Of a stretch of DNA of 25,036 bases, positions 1 through 6,870 are shown piece by piece. The stretch comes from UBA1723 sp045642085 (GTDB lineage: Bacteria > Bacteroidota > Bacteroidia > Bacteroidales > Paludibacteraceae): the NCBI GenBank assembly GCA_045642085.1, contig JAZUIF010000123.1, positions 1 to 25,036 on the forward strand. The letters are read 5' to 3'. Numbering within the stretch: the stretch's first letter is position 1; every line of letters begins with the position of its first letter. Made by a program: the position numbers and the translations under genes. The notes below the pieces were generated by a model. It was not told where the DNA came from, searched no databases, and was given only the letters and a program-made list of their open reading frames with translations.

Positions 1-101
1 CCGATGTCTGTCGTCTCCACTTCTTTAACTACTGACAATTTGAAACTCATGCTGTAGTCCTTCTGCGTCCGCTTCACGTAACCGTTTTCTTTTTCTTTCA
101 T
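1..101 (-). CDS. IS3-like transposase OrfA, N-terminal fragment (cut by window edge)
   Basis: Reading leftward from an ATG at 101, 33 codons remain open to the window edge. The peptide begins MKEKENGYVKRTQKDYSMSF and continues KLSVVKEVETTD. This basic start, with the phrase KRTQKDYSM-FKLSVV-EVE, is what I recognise from the small helix-turn-helix OrfA of IS3-family elements in Bacteroidetes, where OrfA binds the element ends and is fused to the OrfB integrase by frameshifting. Only the N-terminus is visible, so neither the HTH nor OrfB can be checked. It could instead be a stand-alone helix-turn-helix protein of the same superfamily. Confidence 0.6.
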   Translation of the reverse strand, partial: MKEKENGYVKRTQKDYSMSFKLSVVKEVETTDI

Positions 102-140
102 AACGTCTCTTTTTTTGTAACGCTATTTCAGGACTAGACA
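1..140 (-). mobile_element. probable end of an IS3-like insertion sequence
   Basis: The OrfA start at 101 leaves about 40 bases to a possible element end near 140. Read on the minus strand, this starts TGTCTAGTCCTGAAATAGCG, beginning with the TG expected of IS3-family termini. The other end lies outside the window, so the terminal inverted repeat and target duplication cannot be tested. The boundary is an inference. The stretch 188-364 beyond it shows no recognisable gene. Confidence 0.35.
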
Positions 141-145
141 AATAA

Positions 146-187
146 TGCAATAAAAAGGACGCACCAATCGAGGCGTCCTTTATTGCA
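146..187. terminator. inverted repeat, possible bidirectional terminator
   Basis: The arms TGCAATAAAAAGGACGC (146-162) and GCGTCCTTTATTGCA (173-187) are complementary apart from two extra A residues on the left, with a 10-base loop. A-rich and T-rich flanks inside the stem give a terminator-like shape in both directions. It lies just outside the inferred insertion sequence end and could also belong to that element. Confidence 0.5.
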
Positions 188-364
188 CTTTGTCATCCAA
201 AATTGCATCATGGTTCACACAAACATTGTCATCATGGCTGGAATTAATAGACCTTTGCAACGTTTTGTCGTAATCCCCAAAATTTAGGGACTTGCTTATT
301 CCAATGTCATTCCCAAACCGGTATGACTTCTATCGTCAAATTTCTTGCGAAAATAAGATGGAAA

Positions 365-738
365 TCAACTAAATAAATCATCGATTGTGACTACCTTTTG
401 TATTTTGCCACTATGTTTGCCATGAATAAGACCGTAAGTGGTGATTAGAGTCAAATGAACTTTCTGTTTTGGAGAAATGGTTTCGCTCAACATTTCTACA
501 CGATGTAGTAATTTTGCTTCTTCTTCTTTGTCGACAGAGTAAGATGATCCGCTAAATTTCATTTCGCATAGGTTTACGATTTTATCATCGCGTATAATCA
601 AAAGGTCGATTTGGACTCCAGTTTTTGTTTCGTCTCCTTTTATATTCCATGCGGATATTGATGATTTCACTCCTCCTATTTCAAGAGCTTTTTTTATAAT
701 TCCTCAATCTCTTGTTTTCTACCGACAATTGTACTCAT
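365..738 (-). pseudogene. DUF234-type archaeal ATPase, internally deleted remnant
   Basis: An ATG at 738 opens MSTIVGRKQEIEEL and then hits a stop at 694-696. In a shifted frame the sequence continues directly as IIKKALEIGGVKSSISAW and on to a normal C-terminus at 365. The first 14 residues match the start of the intact ATPase at 8898 (KSTIVGR-KEQ-YL). The continuation matches its C-terminal region from about residue 367 on, including QIDLLI, NLCEMKF and the final DLF. About 350 codons, with the whole P-loop ATPase core and winged helix, are therefore missing and the frame is broken at the junction. The retained D...ExK residues belong to the nuclease-like DUF234 domain. A GTG at 670 could in principle start a 101-residue C-terminal product, but I see no support for it. 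Confidence 0.85.
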
Positions 739-800
739 TCTCTGCAAATTTTGTTGTAAGAATATATAATAAATGGTGAATGACAAAAAAAATAGCTGTC

Positions 801-896
801 TATTTTGCCGATTTGCGATATTTTTTGTGCAAACGGCAGAATAAATACATATATATTCTGCCGTTTGCGGTCTTTTTTTTAGGTAACGGCAAAATA
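801..896. repeat. nested inverted repeat upstream of the ATPase remnant
   Basis: The inner arms GCAAACGGCAGAATA (829-843) and TATTCTGCCGTTTGC (854-868) are perfect 15-base complements with a 10-base spacer. An outer pair TATTTTGCCG (801-810) and CGGCAAAATA (887-896) surrounds them. The plus-strand side ends in a T-run (872-880), so it could terminate plus-strand transcripts. However, no plus-strand gene lies upstream, while the minus-strand ATPase remnant starts about 63 bases below the outer arm. Operator, terminator or REP-like element are all possible. Confidence 0.7.
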
Positions 897-964
897 TCTC
901 CTCTAAAATGTGTTGGAGAATTGTGCCAAAGTCAAACTGTTTTTCATCTTCCATAGAAGAACCC

Positions 965-2101
965 TCACACCACATACTCCCAGAAATTCTCTCTATTGAC
1001 GACGTTGAATTCAGCGTCGGGATAAGCGTCGGCGAAGGCTTTGGGTACTTTCGGATTCTTTTTCCCTGCTTTCATTTCAAAAGCTGATAGGGAATTGTTC
1101 TCTTCTTCTATCAAATCTATCTCTTGCTGGTCGTATGTTCGCCAGAAATACATATTGACATTTTTCATTTCGTTGTGTTTTATTTTCATACGCTCGCTGA
1201 TTATGAAATTTTCCCACAACGCACCTCTTTCTTCACTCGATCTGTCGGCAAACGGACGGAAATCATTCAGTACTGCATTCCTGATTCCGTTGTCGATGAA
1301 GTACCATTTGGATGATTTTGTGACTTCTTTGCGCAAGTTCTTGGAATAACCTCCTAATTTATATAGAACAAAGACTTTCTGCAGTAAATCTAGATATCTT
1401 TCTGCCGTATTACGGCTTATCCCAAGCTGTTTGCCTAATTCTTCTGTTGACACTTCACTGCCAACTTGGTATGCTATAAGTCGTAGTAGGTCGTGCATCT
1501 TCTGTGCGTTCTTTATTCCGTCGACAGCAAGAATATCTCTCAACAAATATGAATCGACAATTTCAGTGAGATAGTGAGCTTGCTCAGATCCAGTTGTTAT
1601 ACTACTCAACTCTGGGTAACTGCCATACACTAGATATTGCTCAATGTTTGCGATTATCTCAAATGTTGTCTGTTGTTTGCTTAACTCTCTTATTGAAAAT
1701 GGAGTAAGCATGAAACGTGTGCATCGCCCAACTAATGGCTCTCCTGCCTGATTTTGTAAATCGAACGAAGATGAACCAGTGGCGATTATAGACAATCCGG
1801 GTATTTCGTCAACCATAAGTTTTAGTTTCATTCCGATTTCAGGAATGTGTTGAGCTTCGTCAATCGCCAATAATTCCACTCCTTCAAATAGTCGTTTGTA
1901 GTTGCCTATGGATTTGTCTGCAATCATACGTACTGTGTCTGCACTCTCTCCGTTCAATAGAAGTTTTTTTCCATCGAATTCATTATAGATTTCACGAAGG
2001 AGAAGAGTTTTTCCTACTCGTCGTGCTCCATAGATAAGCATGACCTTTTGTGGTTTTAATCTATCTGAGATTTGTTTTTTTAGTTCTCTTGCTATTCCCA
2101 T
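965..2101 (-). CDS. AAA_14/DUF4143 family ATPase (ATPase 1)
   Basis: This is a 378-residue predicted cytoplasmic ATP-binding protein of unknown biological role. An N-terminal P-loop domain shows Walker A GARRVGKT (residues 25-32), Walker B LLAIDEAQ (77-84) and a sensor-like IIATGSSS (105-112). A winged-helix segment follows at about 210-245 (STEELGKQLGISRNTAERYL), and a DUF4143-like C-terminus carries EIDLIE (327-332) and FEMKAG (341-346), a D...ExK arrangement like PD-(D/E)XK nucleases. An upstream ATG at 2131 is possible, but it lies inside the predicted -7 box (2129-2136) and so would precede the transcription start. I therefore chose 2101, which is preceded by AAGGGAAG. The family is common and poorly characterised in Bacteroidota and archaea. 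The gene stands alone on the minus strand. Confidence 0.85.
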   Translation of the reverse strand: MGIARELKKQISDRLKPQKVMLIYGARRVGKTLLLREIYNEFDGKKLLLNGESADTVRMIADKSIGNYKRLFEGVELLAIDEAQHIPEIGMKLKLMVDEIPGLSIIATGSSSFDLQNQAGEPLVGRCTRFMLTPFSIRELSKQQTTFEIIANIEQYLVYGSYPELSSITTGSEQAHYLTEIVDSYLLRDILAVDGIKNAQKMHDLLRLIAYQVGSEVSTEELGKQLGISRNTAERYLDLLQKVFVLYKLGGYSKNLRKEVTKSSKWYFIDNGIRNAVLNDFRPFADRSSEERGALWENFIISERMKIKHNEMKNVNMYFWRTYDQQEIDLIEEENNSLSAFEMKAGKKNPKVPKAFADAYPDAEFNVVNRENFWEYVV

Positions 2102-2128
2102 GTTGCTTCCCTTCATTTGATTTGTCTG

Positions 2129-2136
2129 CAAATTTA
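2129..2136 (-). promoter_or_regulatory. -7 box for ATPase 1
   Basis: On the minus strand this reads TAAATTTG, an exact match to the Bacteroidetes TAnnTTTG element. It predicts transcription starting near 2122, about 20 bases before the chosen ATG at 2101, and argues against the alternative ATG at 2131. A TTTTG about 24 bases upstream (2161-2165) may be the -33 element, with long spacing. Confidence 0.6.
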
Positions 2137-2177
2137 GGCTTTATTTATGAAAATTATGTACAAAAACCTAAAAATCT

Positions 2178-2276
2178 TCAGTTGCGTTGAACGAATTTAT
2201 CTAAATTGCGTCAGTTGCGTTGAATGAATTTAGCTAAAATGCGTCAGTAGTATTGAACGAATTTAGCTAAATTGCG
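2178..2276. repeat. three tandem 33-bp repeats with palindromic core
   Basis: Three contiguous 33-bp units start at 2178, 2211 and 2244, each beginning TCAGT and ending AA(A/T)TGCG, followed by a further TCAG at 2277. The best-conserved part is GAAT/GAAC-GAATTTAGCTAAATTGCG. In unit 3 this contains AATTTAGCTAAATT, a perfect 14-bp palindrome, with ACG and CGT flanks. The block lies about 40 bases upstream of the ATPase 1 -7 box, so it could be a multi-site operator for that gene. It does not code for protein in any obvious way. Confidence 0.85.
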
Positions 2277-2283
2277 TCAGTAT

Positions 2284-2315
2284 AGACGCGAGATCATCGC
2301 GTCTTTCTTTTTTTG
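2284..2315 (+). terminator. plus-strand terminator-like hairpin
   Basis: AGACGCG (2284-2290) and CGCGTCT (2298-2304) form a 7-bp stem with a 7-base loop, followed by a T-rich run. No plus-strand gene ends upstream. It may insulate the CAP-domain gene from antisense transcription across the repeat block. The right arm plus T-run is repeated once at 2321-2343 (CGCGTCTTTCTATTTTTTG). Confidence 0.6.
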
Positions 2316-2411
2316 TTTTTCGCGTCTTTCTATTTTTTGTTTTTACCACTTTATACATGTGTTTGAAAAAATCATTATCTTTATCCCACTAACCGATAAA
2401 ACAAAAGGATT

Positions 2412-3020
2412 ATGCGTAAATGGATTTTGATGGCTTCAGGATTGTTGTTTCTAACTCCTGCATGTAGTGACGAAGAGAATGAGTCTGCAAATGGAGATTC
2501 TAAAGAGTTTGCAGAAAATAGTGAGGTTAAGAAGGCGGCTTCGTTGATCAACGATATACGAAAGAATCCGTCTGCCTATTCTTCTCAGATGGGTGTGGAT
2601 CTTTCTGGTGTGGCTGCAAGGCCTGCTCTAAACTGGAATACAGCGTTGGCTAAAGTGGCTCAGGCAAAAGCGGAGGATATGGCTAAGAATAATTATTTCA
2701 GCCATGTCGACTTGAATGGCTATGGTGTGAACTATTTCATGCATGAGGCAGGTTATGATATGCCAGAAGCTTGGTATAAAGATAAAAAGTTGAATTATTT
2801 TGAGAATATAGCCGCTGGCAACGAGACTGCGGATGCTATGGTCAGACAGCTGGTTTACGACAGTGGAAAAGACAATTCGTCGGCTGGACATAGATCGTCC
2901 TTGCTTGGTATCTCAGACTGGAACAGTTCGTGTATCGATATAGGTATCGGTTATGCATACGATGCTAAATCCACTTACAAGCATTATTGGAGTGTGATCA
3001 TAGCAAAGCATAATTATTGA
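2412..3020 (+). CDS. CAP-domain (SCP/PR-1-like) lipoprotein
   Basis: A 202-residue exported protein. A basic and hydrophobic N-terminus ends in LTPAC with Cys18 as the likely lipidated residue, so it is probably an outer-envelope lipoprotein. Residues 40-200 form a CAP (cysteine-rich secretory/antigen 5/PR-1) domain: LINDIRKNPSAY (46-57), ALNWNTALAKVAQAKAEDMA, FSH (His98), YFENIAAG (Glu131) and SAGHRSSLLG (His160). His98, Glu131 and His160 correspond to the family cavity residues. The molecular role of bacterial CAP proteins is mostly unknown; lipid or peptidoglycan binding has been proposed. The gene appears monocistronic, with a terminator right after it. Confidence 0.85.
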   Translation: MRKWILMASGLLFLTPACSDEENESANGDSKEFAENSEVKKAASLINDIRKNPSAYSSQMGVDLSGVAARPALNWNTALAKVAQAKAEDMAKNNYFSHVDLNGYGVNYFMHEAGYDMPEAWYKDKKLNYFENIAAGNETADAMVRQLVYDSGKDNSSAGHRSSLLGISDWNSSCIDIGIGYAYDAKSTYKHYWSVIIAKHNY

Positions 3021-3045
3021 CGTTAACGTTGACGTTGACGTTAAC
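3019..3045. repeat. short GACGTT/AACGTT hexamer repeat
   Basis: Directly after the CAP-gene stop there are four head-to-tail hexamers of the type ACGTTA/ACGTTG. The block is palindromic at its ends (GTTAACGT ... ACGTTAAC). It looks like slippage-generated sequence in the 3' untranslated region. Confidence 0.5.
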
Positions 3046-3053
3046 TTAGACTT

Positions 3054-3081
3054 AGGACGGGATAAATCTCGTCCTTTTTTT
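3054..3081 (+). terminator. terminator of the CAP-domain gene
   Basis: The stem AGGACG (3054-3059) / CGTCCT (3070-3075) is extended by G·T, GC and AT pairs inward and is followed by seven T residues. Confidence 0.75.
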
Positions 3082-3115
3082 GTTGATAAATCCCATTCCA
3101 AATCTTTTGTTAAAA

Positions 3116-3148
3116 TTTGGAAAGCACAAGGATTTTTATGTAAATTTG
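3116..3148 (+). promoter_or_regulatory. carB promoter
   Basis: TTTG (3116-3119) and TAAATTTG (3141-3148), separated by 21 bases, match the Bacteroidetes -33/-7 pattern. Transcription would start near 3155, giving a leader of about 165 bases before carB. Confidence 0.65.
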
Positions 3149-3172
3149 CACGATTCTAATAAAGAAAGTGGT

Positions 3173-3250
3173 ATGACGATGGACTATGGACATAAGCACC
3201 TTGCTGTTGCGGACACAACATCCGCACGTCGCCTTACTTTTTCTTTTTGA
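3173..3250 (+). CDS. carB leader peptide (25 codons)
   Basis: A short ORF lies in the carB leader, about 18 bases after the predicted transcription start and preceded by AAAGAAAG. It begins MTMDYGHKHLAVADTT and ends SARRLTFSF. The last codons (CTT ACT TTT TCT TTT TGA) form a U-rich run in the RNA, and the stop codon sits one base before a terminator hairpin (3252-3284). A hairpin TGCGGA/TCCGCA (3208-3226) lies inside the ORF. By analogy with E. coli pyrBI, translating to the stop would block the terminator. Two adjacent Arg codons (3227-3232) are also notable because carbamoyl phosphate feeds arginine synthesis. Translation is inferred, not shown. Confidence 0.55.
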   Translation: MTMDYGHKHLAVADTTSARRLTFSF

Positions 3251-3251
3251 T

Positions 3252-3284
3252 TGCGTTGGTTTTTGATTCCGACGCATTTTTTTT
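3252..3284 (+). terminator. attenuator in the carB leader
   Basis: TGCGTTGG (3252-3259) pairs with CCGACGCA (3269-3276), eight pairs including one G·U, with a 9-base loop, followed by eight T residues (3277-3284). It is an intrinsic terminator placed inside the carB transcript, 36 bases before the carB start, so some regulated readthrough is required. A ribosome ending at 3248-3250 would cover its 5' arm. Confidence 0.75.
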
Positions 3285-3319
3285 GCATTTTAGAAAAAGA
3301 AACAAATTATTATACGGTT

Positions 3320-6300
3320 ATGATAGAAGGAATCAAAAAGGTCATCCTGCTAGGATCCGGTGCACTTAAAATCGGACAAGCAGGTGAGTTTGACTACTCT
3401 GGTTCGCAGGCGCTTAAGGCTATGCGTGAAGAGGGTATCAGCACAGTGTTGATCAATCCAAACATCGCAACAATCCAGACGTCCGCTGGTGTTGCTGATA
3501 AAGTTTATTTCCTACCAATCACTCCATACTTCGTGGAGGAGGTAATCAAGAAAGAGAAACCAGACGGTATTTTGCTTGCTTTTGGTGGACAGACTGCTCT
3601 TAACTGCGGTACTGAGCTTTACACTAACGGCATTTTCGAGAAGTACGGTGTCAAGGTGCTTGGTACATCTGTAGATGCTATCATGATCACTGAGGACCGT
3701 GACTTGTTCGTTAAGAAACTTGATGAGATCAAGGCTCTTACTCCTAAGTCGGAGGCTGTTGAGTCGATGGAGGATGCTCTTCGCGTTGCTAACGAGATCG
3801 GATTCCCTATCATGGTTCGCTCGGCTTACGCTCTTGGTGGTCTTGGATCTGGAGTTTGCCAGAACGAGCAGGAGTTCCGTGACCTTTGCGAAAGTGCTTT
3901 GGCTCACTCAAAGCAGATCCTTGTAGAGGAGTCGTTGAAGGGTTGGAAGGAGATCGAGTTTGAGGTTATCCGTGATAAGAACGACCACTGCTTCACTGTA
4001 GTGCCAATGGAAAACTTCGATCCACTTGGTATCCACACTGGTGAGTCTATCGTCGTCGCTCCAATCATCTCTTTGACTCAGGAGCAGATCACTTTCCTTC
4101 AGGAGATTGCAAAGAAGGTTGTCCGCCATATCGGTATCGTTGGTGAGTGTAATATCCAGTACGCTTTCAACGCTCAGACAAACGACTATCGTATCATCGA
4201 GATCAACGCTCGTTTGAGCCGTTCGTCTGCTTTGGCATCTAAGGCTTCTGGTTATCCATTGGCATTCGTTGCCGCTAAGTTGGCTTTGGGTTACTCTCTT
4301 GACCAGATCGGTGAGATGGGTACTCCTAACTCGGCTTACGTCGCTCCTTCAGTCGACTATATGATCGTTAAGATCCCACGTTGGGATTTGACTAAGTTCG
4401 CCGGCGTCGACCGTGAGATCGGCACTTCAATGAAGTCAGTCGGTGAGATCATGTCTATCGGTAAGTCTTTCGAGGAGATTATGCAGAAGGGTCTACGTAT
4501 GATCGGACAGGGTATGCACGGATTCGTTGGAAACCGAGATCTTGAGTTTGAGGATCTAGACAAGGAACTTTCTCACCCAACAGACTTGCGTATCTTCGCT
4601 ATCGCGGCTGCTCTTGAGAAGGGTTACACAGTGGAGAGAATCGAGGAGTTGACAAAGATCGACATCTGGTTCTTGAACAAGTTGAAGAATATTGTCGACT
4701 ATACAAAGGTCATTGCTAAATATAAGACAATCGAGGATATCCCAGCCGACGTGATGCGTGAGGCTAAACGTCTTGGATTCTCCGACTTCCAGATCGCTCG
4801 CTACTGTGAGAATCCATCTGGCAACTTGGAGAAGGAGATCCTACGTGTCCGTGCTTCTCGTAAGAAGAACAATATCCTTCCTGCAGTTAGAAGAATCAAC
4901 ACTGTTGCTTCTGAGCATCCAGAGTTGACTAACTATCTATATATGACTTACGGTGTGACAGAGCACTCAATCAGCTATGATTACAAGAATGAGAAGACAA
5001 TCGTCGTTCTTGGTTCTGGAGCTTACCGTATCGGTTCATCTGTTGAGTTCGACTGGTGTTCGGTCAACGCAGTACAGACAGCAAGAAAGTTGGGCTACAA
5101 GTCCATCATGATCAACTACAACCCAGAGACAGTGTCGACAGACTACGATATGTGCGACAGACTTTACTTTGATGAGTTGAGCTACGAGCGTGTATTGGAT
5201 GTGTTGGATCTTGAGACTCCTAAGGGTGTTATCGTATCAGTGGGTGGACAGATTCCAAATAACTTGGCAATGAAGCTTCACCGCCAGAATGTTCCTATCC
5301 TTGGTACTTCTCCGGTTTCTATCGACCGCGCCGAGAACCGTCACAAGTTCTCTGCAATGCTTGATCAGCTTGGCATCGACCAGCCAAGATGGAAGGAGCT
5401 TACAAGCTTCGAGGAGATCGACGCATTCATCGACCAGGTTGGCTTCCCTGTATTGATTCGTCCATCATACGTGCTTTCAGGAGCTGCGATGAACGTTTGC
5501 TACAACAAGGAGCAGATGCATACATTTTTGAAGGCAGCTGCACAGGTTTCTAAGGAGTATCCTGTAGTCGTATCGTCGTTCATGCAGGAGACAAAGGAGA
5601 TTGAGTTCGACGCGGTTGCAAAGCATGGTGAGATTATAGAATACGCTATTTCAGAGCACGTTGAGTATGCAGGTGTTCACTCTGGCGACGCTACTATTGT
5701 GTTCCCAGCTCAGAATATCTACATGGAGACTGCACGTAGAATCAAGAGAATCAGTAAGAAGATCGCTCAGGAGCTAAATATCAGCGGACCATTCAATATC
5801 CAGTTCTTGGCTAAGAATAATGAGGTTAAGGTGATCGAGTGTAACTTGCGTGCTTCACGTAGTTTCCCATTCGTGTCAAAGGTATTGAAGAGAAACTTCA
5901 TCGAGACTGCGACAAAGATTATGCTTGATGTTCCAGTTGAAACTCCTGATTCATCTACATTCGATATCGAGCACGTTGGTGTTAAGGCATCACAGTTCTC
6001 ATTCGCACGTCTACACAAGGCAGACCCAGTTCTTGGCGTTGACATGTCGTCGACAGGAGAGGTAGGATGTATCGGAGCCGACTTTGACGAGGCATTGTTG
6101 ACTTCTATGATCTCTGTAGGTTATCCTATTCCAACAAAGGGCGTTTTGGTTTCATCAGGAGACGCACGTGGAAAGGTAGAGTTGCTAGACGCATGCAAGA
6201 TGTTGGCAGCAAAGAACTACACAATCTACGCTACAGAGGGCACACAGAAGTTCTTGGGTGAGAATGGAGTCAAGGCAACAGTTGTTTGCTGGCCAGACGA

Positions 6301-6541
6301 GCAGTGTAGTGGCAAGGCAGACATCGCTAAGTTGATGGCAGACCACCAGATCGACTTGGTAATCAACGTACCAAAGGATCAGACAAAGCGTGAGTTGACA
6401 AACGGATATAGAATCCGTCGTTCTGCAATCGACCACAATATTCCGTTGATGACAAACGCACGTCTTGCAAGCGCATACATCCGTGCTTTGAACAACAAGA
6501 GTATGGCTGACATCCAGATCAAGACTTGGCAGGAGTATTAA
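3320..6541 (+). CDS. carB: carbamoyl-phosphate synthase large subunit
   Basis: This is a 1073-residue protein, the standard CarB length. It makes carbamoyl phosphate from bicarbonate, ammonia (from the CarA glutaminase) and two ATP, feeding pyrimidine and arginine synthesis in the cytoplasm. Two homologous ATP-grasp halves are visible. The first starts at VILLGSGALKIGQAGEFDYS with MVRSAYALGGLGSG and EINARLSRSSALASKASGYP. The second starts at IVVLGSGAYRIGSSVEFDW with LIRPSYVLSGAAM and ECNLRASRSFPFVSK. A C-terminal MGS-like allosteric domain follows (LVSSGDARGKVELLDACKML onward). I start at the ATG at 3320; a longer reading from a TTG at 3251 would run through the attenuator hairpin. carA is not adjacent. 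GEFDYSGSQALKAM-EE and GGQTALNCG resemble the eukaryotic CAD-type CPS more than E. coli, from memory. Confidence 0.97.
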   Translation: MIEGIKKVILLGSGALKIGQAGEFDYSGSQALKAMREEGISTVLINPNIATIQTSAGVADKVYFLPITPYFVEEVIKKEKPDGILLAFGGQTALNCGTELYTNGIFEKYGVKVLGTSVDAIMITEDRDLFVKKLDEIKALTPKSEAVESMEDALRVANEIGFPIMVRSAYALGGLGSGVCQNEQEFRDLCESALAHSKQILVEESLKGWKEIEFEVIRDKNDHCFTVVPMENFDPLGIHTGESIVVAPIISLTQEQITFLQEIAKKVVRHIGIVGECNIQYAFNAQTNDYRIIEINARLSRSSALASKASGYPLAFVAAKLALGYSLDQIGEMGTPNSAYVAPSVDYMIVKIPRWDLTKFAGVDREIGTSMKSVGEIMSIGKSFEEIMQKGLRMIGQGMHGFVGNRDLEFEDLDKELSHPTDLRIFAIAAALEKGYTVERIEELTKIDIWFLNKLKNIVDYTKVIAKYKTIEDIPADVMREAKRLGFSDFQIARYCENPSGNLEKEILRVRASRKKNNILPAVRRINTVASEHPELTNYLYMTYGVTEHSISYDYKNEKTIVVLGSGAYRIGSSVEFDWCSVNAVQTARKLGYKSIMINYNPETVSTDYDMCDRLYFDELSYERVLDVLDLETPKGVIVSVGGQIPNNLAMKLHRQNVPILGTSPVSIDRAENRHKFSAMLDQLGIDQPRWKELTSFEEIDAFIDQVGFPVLIRPSYVLSGAAMNVCYNKEQMHTFLKAAAQVSKEYPVVVSSFMQETKEIEFDAVAKHGEIIEYAISEHVEYAGVHSGDATIVFPAQNIYMETARRIKRISKKIAQELNISGPFNIQFLAKNNEVKVIECNLRASRSFPFVSKVLKRNFIETATKIMLDVPVETPDSSTFDIEHVGVKASQFSFARLHKADPVLGVDMSSTGEVGCIGADFDEALLTSMISVGYPIPTKGVLVSSGDARGKVELLDACKMLAAKNYTIYATEGTQKFLGENGVKATVVCWPDEQCSGKADIAKLMADHQIDLVINVPKDQTKRELTNGYRIRRSAIDHNIPLMTNARLASAYIRALNNKSMADIQIKTWQEY

Positions 6542-6584
6542 TATGATTGATAGAATCCAACGTCGGTAACGTTGGACACAAAAC

Positions 6585-6617
6585 AAAAATCCCGATTCGA
6601 AAGAGTCGGGATTTTTT
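6585..6617. terminator. bidirectional terminator after carB
   Basis: AAAAATCCCGA (6585-6595) and TCGGGATTTTT (6606-6616) pair perfectly. The stem continues inward (T·G, T-A, C-G) to a GAAA tetraloop at 6599-6602. A smaller hairpin TCCAACG/CGTTGGA (6556-6576) precedes it. Confidence 0.85.
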
Positions 6618-6774
6618 GATTCTAATATGGGTTGGATTGAAACACGAATAGTCATGAATTTCTCACGAATTATTCAAAAAATGTAACGCTTCGCTTTATT
6701 GGAACATAAAATTTTCGAAAATGATTCGGGAAATTTTAGGGAGAACGCGGATATTCCCAGACGTTATTCGGCAG

Positions 6775-6870
6775 ATTTTGTTCATTATACTGAACAAAAT
6801 CGACTGATTTTGTGTTGTATACTGAATAAAAATCGCTATTTTTGTGCAGTATACTGAATAAAAATGAGCG
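6775..6870. repeat. three tandem 32-bp palindromic repeats over the ATPase 2 promoter
   Basis: Contiguous 32-bp units start at 6775, 6807 and 6839. All share TTTTG and TATACTGAA-AAAAT. Unit 1 contains a perfect palindrome with arms TTTTGTTCA and TGAACAAAA around TTATAC. Units 2 and 3 have imperfect arms around GTATAC. The 32-bp period is about three helical turns, so the centres would face the same side of the DNA. Unit 3 covers the -7 box, the predicted transcription start and the ATG of ATPase 2, so a bound protein would block transcription. Confidence 0.9.
6837..6844 (+). promoter_or_regulatory. -7 box for ATPase 2
   Basis: TATTTTTG matches TAnnTTTG and lies 20 bases before the ATG at 6864, predicting a leader of only about a dozen bases. 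It overlaps repeat units 2 and 3. Confidence 0.55.

Noticed and set aside
323..376. 17-codon plus-strand ORF (MTSIVKFLAKIRWKSTK)
   Set aside because: It overlaps the end of the ATPase remnant, and I know no protein starting this way; likely chance.
694..975. 93-codon minus-strand open frame ending in MSTIVGRKQEIEEL
   Set aside because: Only the last 14 codons are gene-like (the ATPase start). The rest crosses a large palindrome and non-coding sequence.
2102..2131. Upstream ATG (2131) for ATPase 1
   Set aside because: It overlaps the predicted -7 box, so it would lie before the transcription start; 2101 gives a normal family N-terminus.
3251..3319. TTG start for carB at 3251
   Set aside because: The added residues do not resemble CarB and the reading would pass through the attenuator hairpin; the ATG at 3320 gives the standard 1073-residue length.
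6185..6655. 156-codon minus-strand open frame
   Set aside because: It is antisense to carB and its protein is Cys/Val-rich with no domain; a shadow of carB codon use.
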